Below, one piece after another: positions 15,659 to 24,397 of a DNA stretch of 39,406 nt (position 1 is the stretch's first letter; the number at the start of each line of letters is the position of its first letter). Under the pieces are notes generated by a model, which was not told the DNA's origin, did not search any database, and worked only from the letters and a program-made list of their open reading frames with translations. Source of the stretch: a virus; the IMG/VR virus record IMGVR_UViG_3300046665_000758, positions 1-39,406 of that record. One strand, 5' to 3'. Both the position numbers and the translations under genes were made by a program.

Positions 15659-16744
15659 TCACAGCCCGGTGTAGCGGCGCACCGCCCAAGGCCGTTTGAA
15701 CAACACTCCCGCCGTGGCGTTGGTGAAGTCTTCCAGGTATCCCTTGGCGCGCTGTTCGCTGCCAATGACCTGGAAGCGGGTCGGCACAATCTGTGTCAGC
15801 ACCCGGCCATCATCGGTGCTGCCACCTTTCACCGAGTCGGCATACAGGTACGCGCCGTTGGCCCCACCATTGGCGCCGACCAGTTCCGGTACCTCGATAA
15901 CCCGAATGCCGGGATAGGTCTTGGTCAACCAGTCCTGCACCGAATTGCCCTGCTCCGACGTCACGCCCAGAAACTCGCCATGGCCCAGCGGCAATGCCAG
16001 GGTCATCGGGGTTTTGTTGCTGATATGGCCACCCCCGGACACCACCAGATCCGCGACCATGCGGCGAATGTCGGCCGTGAGCTGCAGGAAGCTTTTCTGG
16101 GCCCAGGATGAAGTGGCAGGCGATGATCCGTTGGTGGGCAGCGTGACATAACCCGGCAATTGCGGGTCGTTGAGAAAGCCATAGGTACGGGTTTCCGGCG
16201 AGCTGAAACCATAGAAGCCCACGCGGTTGCGCGAGATATCCAGGGATTCGGAGGCCGCGCTGCGCTTCTCTGCCGCATCGTTGATACCAGCCTTGGCGGC
16301 GCGTAGCTCCTCCAGGCGCGAAACGAACAAGCCCTGCTCGAAGCGCACGATGGTGCGGCGCTCGTAGCCGTTCTTGTAGTTGGCGAACGGAATGTTGGTG
16401 GTATCGCCGTAAAGCTCGGCTTTACCCGTGGCCTCCATGGTGCCTTGGATGATTTCCTCGTCCTCCCAGCTGCCCATGGTCTGCACGCCGCACAGTTCAT
16501 CGATCAGCCGCACGGTGGTGAGTTGGTGCACCAGCCCGGGCAGCCAGGTTTGCAGATTTTGCGCCAGAGTACCGGCGGCGCCGATCACCGGGCCGGTCAG
16601 GGCCGAATCCATGGCCAGGGCGTCGACGTTGATTCCGATCCGGGCCAACTGGGCATAGTGTTGGGCGTGCTCGGGCTTGAGCACCAGCGGGCCGCGTCGG
16701 GACAGATCGCGGCCGCTGATGTAATTGCGTTCAGGGGTGCGCAT
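15659..16744 (-). CDS. Major capsid protein (DUF2184)
   Basis: A 361-residue major capsid protein of the DUF2184 type with an HK97-like fold expected. Features: LARIGINVDALAMDSALTGP, the region TWLPGLVHQLTTVRLIDELC, GSWEDEEIIQGTMEATGKAE and TNIPFANYKNGYERRTIVRF, then RLEELRAAKAGI. The C-terminus contains RFQVIGSEQRAKGYLEDFTN. GAGGAG lies nine bases before the ATG. It is preceded by the cement and DUF2213 genes, the usual order, and followed by a terminator. Confidence 0.9.
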   Translation of the reverse strand: MRTPERNYISGRDLSRRGPLVLKPEHAQHYAQLARIGINVDALAMDSALTGPVIGAAGTLAQNLQTWLPGLVHQLTTVRLIDELCGVQTMGSWEDEEIIQGTMEATGKAELYGDTTNIPFANYKNGYERRTIVRFEQGLFVSRLEELRAAKAGINDAAEKRSAASESLDISRNRVGFYGFSSPETRTYGFLNDPQLPGYVTLPTNGSSPATSSWAQKSFLQLTADIRRMVADLVVSGGGHISNKTPMTLALPLGHGEFLGVTSEQGNSVQDWLTKTYPGIRVIEVPELVGANGGANGAYLYADSVKGGSTDDGRVLTQIVPTRFQVIGSEQRAKGYLEDFTNATAGVLFKRPWAVRRYTGL

Positions 16745-16757
16745 CGGTGGCGGCTCC

Positions 16758-17264
16758 TCAGTTGGTCAGTTTGATGAACGCCAGCGAGGGCGTATCAACA
16801 GATGCGTGGTGACGGTCCACCACGCAGTTCGGCACCAGCGCACGGCCAGCGCCAGGGGTTTCAGGATCGGCGACCCAATCCAGCTCGCCGGTGGTGAGGT
16901 CGTAAACCACGGCGGTGCCGATGGGCGCGCTGGGAGTGGCCAGGGAGACGGCAACGAAGCCCATCTCCATGAATTCGCAGGCGGTGCCATTGGGCAGGGT
17001 CAGGGTATCGGCCAGGGTGTCGCCGGGCAGGCCGTAGAGCACGTGGGTCTTGGGCAGGATCAAAATGCCCGCGAACACCCCGCTGCCGCCCGCCTCCATG
17101 GTCTGCGCCTGGGTGTCGGCATAGGTAAACGCACGACCGATCACGTTGTGCTCCGGCGTCACGCTGTCGAGCAGGCCGGGGCGTACGCGCATCGGACCGT
17201 CGTGGGAGATCTCGCCGACCACGCCGGATATCAGCTCGGATTTAATACTTGCTGGAAAGGCCAT
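16758..17264 (-). CDS. Structural cement protein
   Basis: A 168-residue beta-rich protein between the DUF2213 gene and the capsid gene. It has AFTYADTQAQTMEAGGSGVFAG-type central sequence, LILPKTHVLYGLPGDTL and TAVVYDLTTGELDWVADPET, a pattern found in small capsid cement or decoration proteins (DUF2190- or Gp24-like) of these phages. It probably stabilises the capsid surface. The assignment is by position and general resemblance. Confidence 0.65.
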   Translation of the reverse strand: MAFPASIKSELISGVVGEISHDGPMRVRPGLLDSVTPEHNVIGRAFTYADTQAQTMEAGGSGVFAGILILPKTHVLYGLPGDTLADTLTLPNGTACEFMEMGFVAVSLATPSAPIGTAVVYDLTTGELDWVADPETPGAGRALVPNCVVDRHHASVDTPSLAFIKLTN

Positions 17265-17267
17265 GGC

Positions 17268-18401
17268 TTACTTCTCCCAGGTGTCGAACAGGTTCACATC
17301 CGCACCATCCAGGGCGACGGTGGGAATTTTGTGCGGTGGCGTACGGCCGTGCAGATAAGCCCTCAGCGAGGCCAGCTCCTGGCCTTTCTGGGTAGGCACA
17401 CCGAGCTTCTGCACGCCGTATTCGGCCACGCCCTGCACGCTCATGCGTGCATGGTCGAAGGTGCCGACAAAGCCGGACAGGTTTGCGGCCAGGGCATCAC
17501 GGTCGGCCAGCCCCGTCACCAGGGCAGCGTCCATGCCGCGCTGTTGCTGCTCCAGGTTCCCCAGGCGTTTGCCGAGGCCATCCAGCGCCCGGAGAATCGC
17601 TTGGTCAGCCGTCGGTTGTTCGCTGGGCGGCTCGGTACCGACCGGATTTTCATCAATCACCGGTTCAGTACCTTCCGTGTCGCCAGTTGGCTCTGGCTCT
17701 GCGCTGGCCGTGATCAGGCCTACCTCGGCCAGCAACGCGTTGGCTTCGGCCTGGCTTTCCAGCAGGGGTTTCAATTGTTCAAGCAGGGCTTTGATTCGGG
17801 CGAGGTTGTCCCCGCCTTCTGGCCCGGTAATGTCGTCAGCCATGGGTAGTAACTCCGCTGAATCGAGGGTGAATGTCAGGTGGTCCTGTACTGCGACATC
17901 GGGGCCGGAACGGCCCTCGCTGACCAGTGCAAGGTGGTTGCCCCGGATATGGCGTTGCACGGCGTCATAGGGGACGCCTTCGAACTCGCCGGGGGTAAAG
18001 TCGTATTGGCAGAAGTAACCGGCAGACAACTCGATCTTGCCGTTGTCTATCAGATGCTTGGCGGCCTCGGAAACGATCTTGAGATTGCCGCGCAGGTAGG
18101 GCGCGTCGAAGTAGATCTGTTCGCCGATCATCCCCTGGATGCCCTTGCGCTCGGCCGGCGTGCCGCCGCCCTCCTCGCTGCCAAGAAAGGCGTGCTCGTC
18201 CACGAACGGCAGCAGACGGAATGACTCGATGCATTCAGGGCTGGCCAGTTCCTCGGCGGGCCGGTAGATCCGGTAAATCTGCTTGGCTACGGGTGCGCCA
18301 ATCTCGCTGCCGCGATAGGGAAACACCCCCACTTTGCTCAGGGGGTTGTCCCGCACCTCCAGCCAGCCATTGCGGTCGGTGATGCGCTTGGTCTGTTGCA
18401 T
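17268..18401 (-). CDS. DUF2213 capsid maturation protease/scaffold
   Basis: A 377-residue protein. The first 180 residues carry the DUF2213 pattern: GWLEVRDNPLSKVGVFPYRG, LLPFVDEHAFLG, ELSAGYFCQYDFTPGEFEGV and RGNHLALVSEGRSGPDVAV, typical of prohead serine proteases with Ser (LSAGY) and His (NHLALV). Residues about 210-330 form a charged helical region like a scaffold (ARIKALLEQLKPLLESQAEA, RALDGLGKRLGNLEQQQRGM). So it is probably a protease-scaffold fusion that is removed during maturation. Catalytic residues are inferred. Confidence 0.8.
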   Translation of the reverse strand: MQQTKRITDRNGWLEVRDNPLSKVGVFPYRGSEIGAPVAKQIYRIYRPAEELASPECIESFRLLPFVDEHAFLGSEEGGGTPAERKGIQGMIGEQIYFDAPYLRGNLKIVSEAAKHLIDNGKIELSAGYFCQYDFTPGEFEGVPYDAVQRHIRGNHLALVSEGRSGPDVAVQDHLTFTLDSAELLPMADDITGPEGGDNLARIKALLEQLKPLLESQAEANALLAEVGLITASAEPEPTGDTEGTEPVIDENPVGTEPPSEQPTADQAILRALDGLGKRLGNLEQQQRGMDAALVTGLADRDALAANLSGFVGTFDHARMSVQGVAEYGVQKLGVPTQKGQELASLRAYLHGRTPPHKIPTVALDGADVNLFDTWEK

Positions 18402-18411
18402 GGATTGCGCT

Positions 18412-18437
18412 CAATAAAACACCCGCCGTGGCGGGTT
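18412..18437 (-). terminator. Intrinsic terminator after head morphogenesis gene
   Basis: On the minus strand ACCCGC, four bases, GCGGGT are followed by GTTTTATTG. It lies between the head-morphogenesis stop and the DUF2213 start. The U-tract is imperfect, so partial termination is likely. Confidence 0.55.
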
Positions 18438-18456
18438 GGGGAAACGGGTAAGCCGG

Positions 18457-19302
18457 TCAATCGACGCCGAAACGCAGGACCGGGCGCATCTGGCAGTTGC
18501 AGTTGGGGAGTTGCCCCGGCAAGCCGCGCTCGCCGGTACGGTCATCGATCACCGGCAGGTCATCGAATCGGAAGGTCTGGCCATTCAGGTCCAGGTGCAG
18601 TTGCCGAGGTTCGGCGCCGCCACCGGAGTGCAGCCACTCAAATTCCTCGACACCGGATGCCTTCATCCGGGTGGAGTTCATAGCGCTGGTGACTTTGCGG
18701 GTCTGGTCGCGGGCAATGAACCGGGCGCGGTGCTGGGTGATGCCTGCCTGCTTATCTAGGGCCTTGGCCACATCCTCCAGGCCATTGCCGCCCGGTTGGA
18801 TCGAGCGCAATACCGTGCTCTCAATGCGGGCGTGAAACTCGGCCGGGATCGACTTGATCAGCGCCACATTGCTGGCTGTGGCGGCACGCATGGATTCGCG
18901 CAACGCAGCCGGCATGTCGGGCGTGTTCAAGGTGATACCGCCTGAAAGTGCCTTGAGCGAGTTTTTCAGGTTGTCGTAACTGGCCTTGTCGATCTGGCTG
19001 AACAGTTTGTCGATCATGCCCTTGGCCTGTTGCGCGAAGAGCCGGTTGAAGCGTTGCCGAAGGTTGGCCAGTGCGCGACGGGCTTGGGTGGCGGTACTGG
19101 CATCAAGGGTTATGGGGCCTACGCTCAAGGCCGCTTTCAGCTCGGCGCGATAGGCCTTGAGCATCTGCTCGATCAGCCGTTGCAGGGCCGCATCAAACCG
19201 CGCTGCCGGGGCTGCTGGATAAGCCAGGCGCTCGCCCTTGATCGTCGCCGCCTGGCGGTTGGACACCCACCTCTGGCGGGTCTTCGTCAGTTTTACCGGC
19301 AT
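18457..19302 (-). CDS. Head morphogenesis protein (SPP1 gp7/Mu F-like)
   Basis: A 281-residue minor head protein. The C-terminus has the family signature: [40 protein letters not shown] and [16 protein letters not shown], with the paired cysteines (CNC) seen in the Mu F/SPP1 gp7 domain. The N-terminal half is helical. It may be delivered with the DNA or bind the portal. The start at 19302 has AGGA upstream. The gene overlaps the end of the portal gene by 110 bases in another frame, so that stretch encodes both proteins. Confidence 0.85.
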   Translation of the reverse strand: MPVKLTKTRQRWVSNRQAATIKGERLAYPAAPAARFDAALQRLIEQMLKAYRAELKAALSVGPITLDASTATQARRALANLRQRFNRLFAQQAKGMIDKLFSQIDKASYDNLKNSLKALSGGITLNTPDMPAALRESMRAATASNVALIKSIPAEFHARIESTVLRSIQPGGNGLEDVAKALDKQAGITQHRARFIARDQTRKVTSAMNSTRMKASGVEEFEWLHSGGGAEPRQLHLDLNGQTFRFDDLPVIDDRTGERGLPGQLPNCNCQMRPVLRFGVD

Positions 19303-20698
19303 CGATCAATTCCTCTTCCAGGCCGTAATAGTCTGAATCCTTGTCTGCCGCGACCCGCCGACGAATATCCGCACCGTCGATGGCGCCGGTGTCGAACAGC
19401 ACCTTGTCGGTTTCGGCCTTGGTCTTGTTGAGGCTGGTCCACTGTTCTGCGGTCGGGCTGTCCAGCGGCCGCCAGTCCACGGTGGTCTGGATGGGCGCGA
19501 TGTTCAGCCTGGGCGCGACGTCCGAGCGCATCACCAGGGCGTGATGCCGTTCGAGCAACGGCGTCAGGTCGTTGGTCTGGATGCTTTCCAGCTCCTCGCG
19601 GTAGCTCGCCTCTTCGTAATTGCCCGTGGGATTGAAGCCTTTGGGCGTGGTGCCCAGCAGCTTGGTCGCGGGCACGTTGGCAATCGCTGCCACCAGTTGG
19701 TATTGACTCATGATCACTGCATCCAAGTCGGCCAGACTGGTATCGATTTGCGAAACCGTGTCATCCGGGCCAATGGTCCAGACGCCGAAGTTATCGCGGT
19801 TCTCGATCACGCCCTGCAGAACTTCGGCGACCTTCTGGGGGTTGCCCAGGGCGGCGTCGGGCACCTTGAAAGTGGTCAGGCGCTTGGTCATGGCCAGTTG
19901 CGGCGCCTCATTGGCGGTACGTTCAGCGGCATACACCCGCTCGTAGATCCGTTGCGGCACGCTGACACCGCCGTACTGGTAGCCTGGCTTCAATACATCG
20001 GCTACCGGATGCGGGATGTAGATGGCCATGTGTGAGCGGTGATAACGCTGACCACCGATGCGGTAGAAACTCGGCTCGTAGAAATACAGACTGGCCGGGT
20101 CTTGCAAGGCACTTGCGTCCAGCTCCGGGGTGATCCAGTACGGATCAACCTGGGTAATGCCCTGATAGCTACCCGGTGTGACGCCGTCCAGATTGAACGG
20201 TTTCTCGTAGTATTCAGGGTCGGTGCTCTGCACCTTGAACAGCGCAATGCGAATGCCAAACACGCGGCCCATATGGATGAACTCGCGCATGGTCGCGTTA
20301 ACGCCTCGACGCTTGTCGGCCTTCTTGATCAGCTCGATGGCCTCGGGGTTGTCGCCGTTGATCTCGTAGCCCTGGCGGATGGCATCGCGGCCAGTCATGG
20401 AACAGGCCTTATCCGCCAGCCAATGCTGGGCGATCAGCGCGCACGCGGCATAACCGATGAAACCCTGGGAAGCGTACCAGCCCAGTTGCGCATCGGGGAT
20501 CTGCGTACCGGCCATGCCCGGTTTCAAGACTGGTGCGTTGTCCATGGCAGATCCGCAGGCCGTCGGCAGCTTGAATGCCACCTGCATCACCTGGGCGGCG
20601 GATGGCCGGGTGACCAGCGGCCCCAGGTCCGTGGAGAACACACTGGCCGCACCGGCAGGCGGCGACGGCGCCTTGTCCTTTCGATCAAATGGCCACAT
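19193..20698 (-). CDS. Portal protein (DUF1073-like)
   Basis: A 501-residue portal protein of the DUF1073 group. It has [80 protein letters not shown] and, in the stem/wing part, [20 protein letters not shown] with [20 protein letters not shown]. Portals form the dodecameric DNA gate. The last 37 residues are acidic, proline- and glycine-rich ([16 protein letters not shown]) and are encoded where the head-morphogenesis gene begins in another frame. Confidence 0.9.
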   Translation of the reverse strand: MWPFDRKDKAPSPPAGAASVFSTDLGPLVTRPSAAQVMQVAFKLPTACGSAMDNAPVLKPGMAGTQIPDAQLGWYASQGFIGYAACALIAQHWLADKACSMTGRDAIRQGYEINGDNPEAIELIKKADKRRGVNATMREFIHMGRVFGIRIALFKVQSTDPEYYEKPFNLDGVTPGSYQGITQVDPYWITPELDASALQDPASLYFYEPSFYRIGGQRYHRSHMAIYIPHPVADVLKPGYQYGGVSVPQRIYERVYAAERTANEAPQLAMTKRLTTFKVPDAALGNPQKVAEVLQGVIENRDNFGVWTIGPDDTVSQIDTSLADLDAVIMSQYQLVAAIANVPATKLLGTTPKGFNPTGNYEEASYREELESIQTNDLTPLLERHHALVMRSDVAPRLNIAPIQTTVDWRPLDSPTAEQWTSLNKTKAETDKVLFDTGAIDGADIRRRVAADKDSDYYGLEEELIDAGKTDEDPPEVGVQPPGGDDQGRAPGLSSSPGSAV

Positions 20699-20708
20699 GC
20701 CCTAACCC

Positions 20709-21938
20709 TTAACTGAAAATACTGCGCTTGCGCTTCATCAGCGGCTCCAGCGCGTAACGGATGGCGTCGATGTAATGGTTGAAGGCATCGACGATGATCG
20801 GCAGCACATCGCCGGTCAGGCGATCGACCTTGTAGGTGTACTCGAGGAATTCCTGCTGCACCTCGACACAGCGGGTGTGAATGACGACCTCGGCGTAACT
20901 CTTGATGTGCTCGATGCCGTCCTCGACACTGCCCTTGCCCTTCTCACAGGGCACAATCAGCGGCAGGTGCTTGCGCTTGCCATGCTTGTCGGGACGCTTC
21001 AGATAGCTGATGGACTCGGGCCGGGCGTTGTCGGCGCGCAAGACGTAGCGCTCAATGCCAGGAATCCCCTGGGCCAAGTAATCCGCCGTTTCGTCCAGCT
21101 CCAGGCCGACCTTCCCAGCTTCGCGCTCGATATACAGGGTGTCGTTGTTCACCCAGCAGCGCACACCAGCGGTGGGGTCGTTGGCGAATCCAAAGTCCAG
21201 CCCGTGATAAGGGCCGTCCCAGTCCGCCGCCGGTGTGAAGTCGGCTACCCGCCACTTGCCGAGAAAGATCGCTGCCTTGCTCTGCTTGAGATAAGCGCCC
21301 TTCCAAATGTGCCGATAGGTTTCCGGGTCAAGGGTGCGCTGCTGATGCTGGCGCTGCTCCTCGAGCACCTGGGTAAACCAGGGGTTGTCGGTGTAGTTCA
21401 GCTCGACAATAGACGAGCGCGGCGGCGGATTCTTGATGAAACGCTGATCCACCGGGCTGCCGTCCAACCGGGGATTCCAGATCACCCAGATTTCCGACTT
21501 GTCGGCGCGGATGGTCGGCTCCAACGCTTGCCACGACGCCTCGGGGACGTCCTCGGCTTCCTCGACAATGCACAGATCAATCTGCGCCGTGGACTTCACC
21601 GAGCCGATATTGTGGCGCAGGCCCTTGAAGATGAATTCCGTGCCGTTGTGCCCGCGCAGGTAATCGATACCAACGTCATAGGCGGCAGCCAGCCAGGGCT
21701 CAGAGGCAATGGCGTTTTTCAACTCGGCGTGGAATGACTCCTTGATCGAGTCCTGCAGTTCCCGCGTACAGAGAATCCGCAGCGGCTCGACCACACCCCA
21801 GATCGCCGCCATCTTGGCGAAGTTGAACGACTTGCCCGACCCCCTGCCGCCATGGGCACCGCGATAGCGCAATGAACCTCGGGGTTTGGCAAAGACGGGG
21901 ATCAGCTTGGGTGGCAGCTCAATCCTGGCCGTCGACAT
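20709..21938 (-). CDS. Terminase large subunit
   Basis: A 409-residue packaging motor with ATPase and nuclease domains. Walker A is GGRGSGKS (about residues 31-38 of this start), Walker B with catalytic acidics is CIVEEAEDV, and the nuclease domain has [16 protein letters not shown] and a C-terminal [15 protein letters not shown]. The start is the ATG at 21938 with GGTGG upstream; an in-frame TTG at 21956 lacks a ribosome site. It overlaps the small subunit by about 20 bases. Its size is typical of the Terminase_3/6 group. Confidence 0.95.
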   Translation of the reverse strand: MSTARIELPPKLIPVFAKPRGSLRYRGAHGGRGSGKSFNFAKMAAIWGVVEPLRILCTRELQDSIKESFHAELKNAIASEPWLAAAYDVGIDYLRGHNGTEFIFKGLRHNIGSVKSTAQIDLCIVEEAEDVPEASWQALEPTIRADKSEIWVIWNPRLDGSPVDQRFIKNPPPRSSIVELNYTDNPWFTQVLEEQRQHQQRTLDPETYRHIWKGAYLKQSKAAIFLGKWRVADFTPAADWDGPYHGLDFGFANDPTAGVRCWVNNDTLYIEREAGKVGLELDETADYLAQGIPGIERYVLRADNARPESISYLKRPDKHGKRKHLPLIVPCEKGKGSVEDGIEHIKSYAEVVIHTRCVEVQQEFLEYTYKVDRLTGDVLPIIVDAFNHYIDAIRYALEPLMKRKRSIFS

Positions 21939-22395
21939 TCGGCGCCACCAATTCAATGCGGGTCGGCATCGGCGTCATCGACCGGTCGGAGCTGGTGTGG
22001 TCCTGCTTGTCGGCCAGGCCCAGGTCGCGGGCGATGATGTTCGGGTTCAGCAAGTCAGCGGCGGCACCGGTGAACTTCTGCTCGTACATCACGCTTTCTG
22101 CCCGCGTAGTGATAGGAATTAAATCTTCCCGCTCACGGAACGTGCGCCAGGTTCGCTCCTCGATTTCAAGGAACAGACATAGGCCACCGATAGTCATGGC
22201 GCGCATCTTGGCGACCTTTTCCTGGGTGACCACACCCTGATAGGCGAATGGCTTCACCTCCCACAGCGGGTTGTCCTCCACCCACTGGAAATACTCGCAG
22301 CAGGCTTCCCACAATGCCTCGGGCGTCTCGAACAGCGGGGGCCTGCCGTGTCGGGTTCTGGCCTTCCAGAATTGATTGCCTTTCGGGGCGGCCAT
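21919..22395 (-). CDS. Terminase small subunit
   Basis: A 158-residue DNA-recognition subunit of the packaging complex. It opens with the typical [20 protein letters not shown], followed by the helical [20 protein letters not shown] and [20 protein letters not shown], a helix-turn-helix-like segment. The C-terminus, [20 protein letters not shown], is also common in this family. It directly precedes and overlaps the large subunit gene, the standard arrangement. Confidence 0.9.
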   Translation of the reverse strand: MAAPKGNQFWKARTRHGRPPLFETPEALWEACCEYFQWVEDNPLWEVKPFAYQGVVTQEKVAKMRAMTIGGLCLFLEIEERTWRTFREREDLIPITTRAESVMYEQKFTGAAADLLNPNIIARDLGLADKQDHTSSDRSMTPMPTRIELVAPNVDGQD

Positions 22396-22409
22396 TGTCG
22401 TTACTCCAC

Positions 22410-22434
22410 AAACAAAAAAACCGCACTCGGCGGC
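22410..22434 (-). terminator. Intrinsic terminator upstream of the terminase genes
   Basis: On the minus strand AAGCCGC, five bases, GCGGTTT run into seven consecutive T. It lies between the head-fibre gene and the small terminase gene. Confidence 0.65.
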
Positions 22435-22470
22435 TTCAACTCAATGTGTATGGCTACCCCGACCTGCGCA

Positions 22471-22953
22471 TCACGCAGGAGGAATGGCAGCAATCTGTCG
22501 CTTGATTTCGTCACTGATGACCTTGGCCGACCACAGGCTGGCCACGGTATCGGTACCGGCCTGAAGCTTGACCGCATCACCGGCAGCCGGCGCCGTGGGA
22601 ATGGTCGGCTTCTCGGTCAGGTCGTTATAACTGCCGGTGAAACTGGATGTTCCGGCGCCGATTGCGGTACGTGCTGCAGCAGCATCAGCGCCGGTCAGCA
22701 CGGCCTTACCAGTTGCCGTCGCATCGGTGATGTCATCCGCCGTGATCTCATCAGGACCACCGCCGCCCCCACCGCCATCCGGGCTGCCCTTCACCACCGC
22801 CTGCATCAGACGAAAGCTTTTGCTCACCTGCTGCAAGGTGATACAGACCGGCGCGCCGTAGGGCTGCCAGCCATCGGCAATACCCTCATTCAAGCGTGTG
22901 GCGAGTTCTTCAGGGCTGTCAGCTGTGATCGTGGAATAGTCGGTGTAAGCCAT
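22471..22953 (-). CDS. Head fibre protein with DUF1737 N-terminus
   Basis: A 160-residue protein. The ATG at 22953 is preceded by GGAGG nine bases upstream; a longer reading to 22983 has no ribosome site. Residues about 1-45 (SPEELATRLNEGIADGWQPY) match the short DUF1737 domain. A seven-glycine linker follows, then VLTGADAAAARTAIGAGTSS and SYNDLTEKPTIP, a pattern of phage head-fibre and tail-collar-like proteins. It lies between the holin and the small terminase, so a surface decoration of the capsid is likely. The DUF1737 part probably anchors it; that is inference. Confidence 0.7.
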   Translation of the reverse strand: MAYTDYSTITADSPEELATRLNEGIADGWQPYGAPVCITLQQVSKSFRLMQAVVKGSPDGGGGGGGPDEITADDITDATATGKAVLTGADAAAARTAIGAGTSSFTGSYNDLTEKPTIPTAPAAGDAVKLQAGTDTVASLWSAKVISDEIKRQIAAIPPA

Positions 22954-22979
22954 GGTCTGGGCCTCCGCAGGGTATGGAA

Positions 22980-23315
22980 TCAAGGGTTGGAATCGCGTTT
23001 GGGCAACTTCAGGTCAGCGAAGCGATCCGCCAGGGTGGCGATCTTCTTCATACCCAGGGCACCCACAAACGCCCCGAGCGCCGCTGCCATGTTCTGTGGC
23101 AAATCGAAGTACTCGAGCAGTGGAAATGCCCCGGCGGTGATCAGCGCGCACAGGCAGGCCTCAAGCACCACCTGCCGACGGGCACCGCCGCCGTAGATGA
23201 TGCGCAAGGCACCCACGGCGCCGGAAAGCGCGGCGGCATACAGGACGTGGGAATGTTGGTTCACCCATGCGAGCAGGGCTGACCAGGTGTCTGGTTTTTC
23301 GGGCATATCAGCCAT
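22980..23315 (-). CDS. Holin, lambda S-like
   Basis: A 111-residue holin. The start MADMPEKPDTW resembles the lambda S start (MKMPEKHD), including a second methionine three codons later (ATG at 23306), so a dual start giving an inhibitor and an effector may exist. Three membrane segments follow: about residues 22-39 (YAAALSGAVGALRII), 53-70 (ACLCALITAGAFPLL) and 79-96 (MAAALGAFVGALGM), with N-out/C-in topology as in class I holins. The C-terminus is basic (RFADLKLPKRDSN). A TTG start at 23339 is less likely. No endolysin gene is in the window. Confidence 0.85.
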   Translation of the reverse strand: MADMPEKPDTWSALLAWVNQHSHVLYAAALSGAVGALRIIYGGGARRQVVLEACLCALITAGAFPLLEYFDLPQNMAAALGAFVGALGMKKIATLADRFADLKLPKRDSNP

Positions 23316-23339
23316 CTCAAATCCCCAACGGGACAACAA

Positions 23340-23454
23340 CAGGGTGGTAGGACAGCTTTTCGTAGAAACATCAGGAAAAAATGGCTTGGTTGTAACGTCA
23401 AAAAAATATAAGTAAAAATACGTGCATTACTTATAAAAGACCTATATTTTCCAC
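23340..23454. promoter_or_regulatory. Divergent region between holin and toxin genes with inverted repeat
   Basis: TATAAGTAA (23407-23415) and TTACTTATA (23427-23435) form a perfect 9-bp inverted repeat with an 11-base spacer, so the half-sites lie about two helical turns apart. It sits 20-48 bases before the toxin start and is a good candidate operator for the antitoxin HTH protein. TTGGTT with TAAGTA 17 bases later is a possible toxin promoter. The late promoter for the holin operon may also be here, but none is convincing. Confidence 0.6.
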
Positions 23455-23709
23455 ATGAACACGATCAACTGGACCAGGAAAGCCGTTAAGCAACTCCTGA
23501 AGCTGCATACCCAGCATCAAGTGCAGGTTCGTGATGCGGTGACCCAGCTCGGCGCTATGCCAGACGTCGGCAACATCAAAGCCCTGACTGGGCATGCATA
23601 CGGGTACCGGCTGCGAGTGGGCAATTACCGCGTTCTGTTCGACTGGGACGGCGCCGTCAAAATCATCAGCATTCAAGAGGTGAGGAAACGCGATGAGCGC
23701 ACCTACTGA
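23455..23709 (+). CDS. RelE/ParE-type toxin
   Basis: An 84-residue RelE/HigB-family toxin. Typical features are the N-terminal WTRKAVKQLLKLHTQHQVQV, the core GNIKALTGHAYGYRLRVGNY and the C-terminal RVLFDWDGAVKIISIQEVRK with a basic end. RelE toxins cleave mRNA at the ribosome; the Arg residues (YRLRVGNYRV) and the C-terminal RKRDERTY are likely catalytic. There is no obvious ribosome-binding site. The toxin comes first and overlaps the antitoxin by 17 bases, the HigBA order. Confidence 0.85.
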   Translation: MNTINWTRKAVKQLLKLHTQHQVQVRDAVTQLGAMPDVGNIKALTGHAYGYRLRVGNYRVLFDWDGAVKIISIQEVRKRDERTY

Positions 23710-24019
23710 CATTCAAATCATCAACGGGACAGACGGAAAACCGGCCTTCGTGGTCATCCCCTACGCGCAATACATCGCGCAGAACAACAACCATGCCGAC
23801 CTGATCCCACACGAAGTGGTCAGCCGCATCGTTGACGGCGCATCCCCTATTCGCGCATGGCGCGAACACCTGGGCTTGACGCAGGAGGATGTGGCCAAAC
23901 GCATGGGTATCAGCCAACCGGCTTACGCCCAACAGGAAACCGTCGCCAAACCACGTAGGGCCACGCGGGAGAAAATCGCGGCGGCGTTTGGGATAGGCCC
24001 GGATCAGTTAGAACTGTGA
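23693..24019 (+). CDS. HTH-type antitoxin (HigA-like)
   Basis: A 108-residue protein. The first 50 residues (INGTDGKPAFVVIPYAQYIA) are an antitoxin-like dimer or toxin-binding part; residues 54-108 are an XRE helix-turn-helix (WREHLGLTQEDVAKRMGIS, then REKIAAAFGI). It probably neutralises the upstream toxin and represses the pair through the 23407-23435 inverted repeat. GAGG lies upstream of the ATG. The pair is a candidate for stabilising the prophage. Confidence 0.85.
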   Translation: MSAPTDIQIINGTDGKPAFVVIPYAQYIAQNNNHADLIPHEVVSRIVDGASPIRAWREHLGLTQEDVAKRMGISQPAYAQQETVAKPRRATREKIAAAFGIGPDQLEL

Positions 24020-24054
24020 GTGGTCAATCACTTGGATCAGAGATGAGGTGACGC

Positions 24055-24083
24055 TTGACAAATAGGCCCATTGGGCCTAATAT
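24055..24083 (+). promoter_or_regulatory. Strong promoter with palindrome in the spacer
   Basis: TTGACA (24055-24060), 17 bases, then TAATAT (24078-24083). The spacer and first -10 bases contain a perfect 8+1+8 inverted repeat, TAGGCCCA-T-TGGGCCTA (24063-24079). A repressor bound there would block the promoter completely. Confidence 0.8.
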
Positions 24084-24138
24084 TACACATATGGGAAGCG
24101 CATAACGCCCGGCCCGACAGCCCCTAAGGGAAGAACAT

Positions 24139-24357
24139 ATGAGCAACGAAATGACCACCGCCGAACTCGAAAAGATTCACTCCGAGATTGCAAAGCTGAT
24201 GGCCGAAACCAGCAAGCTGAACGCGGAAACCAGCAAGCTTCGCTCCGAAGAACGCAAGCTCAGCCGCGAAGCACTTTGGTATCCGCTGGCGATGGGATCA
24301 GGCCTTGTTGGCGCTACAGCCGCCGCCACACTCGCCCTTAGCAGATACCTCTCCTAA
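24139..24357 (+). CDS. Small coiled-coil protein with C-terminal membrane anchor
   Basis: A 72-residue protein. Residues about 6-45 form a repeat-rich coiled coil, with AETSKLNAETSKL and RSEERKL heptads. Residues about 49-68 (LAMGSGLVGATAAATLAL) form one membrane segment. I recognise it as a type common in Pseudomonas prophages but without a known role. It lies behind the strong regulated promoter at 24055 and ends before an intrinsic terminator, so it is a separate transcription unit. Confidence 0.75.
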   Translation: MSNEMTTAELEKIHSEIAKLMAETSKLNAETSKLRSEERKLSREALWYPLAMGSGLVGATAAATLALSRYLS

Positions 24358-24362
24358 TCCAA

Positions 24363-24388
24363 AGGCCCCGCGAAAGCGGGGCTTCTCA
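24363..24388 (+). terminator. Intrinsic terminator
   Basis: GCCCCGC, a GAAA tetraloop and GCGGGGC form a very stable hairpin, followed by TTCTC. The U-tract is weak. Confidence 0.65.
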
Positions 24389-24397
24389 TAGGTCAAT

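Noticed and set aside
15089-17849. Long plus-strand frames opposite the head genes
   Set aside because: They are antisense to clear capsid, cement and DUF2213 genes and have the His/Gly/Arg-rich look of shadow frames.
20775-21737. Plus-strand frame of 320 codons inside the terminase gene
   Set aside because: It mirrors the GC-rich terminase codons on the other strand and shows no domain.
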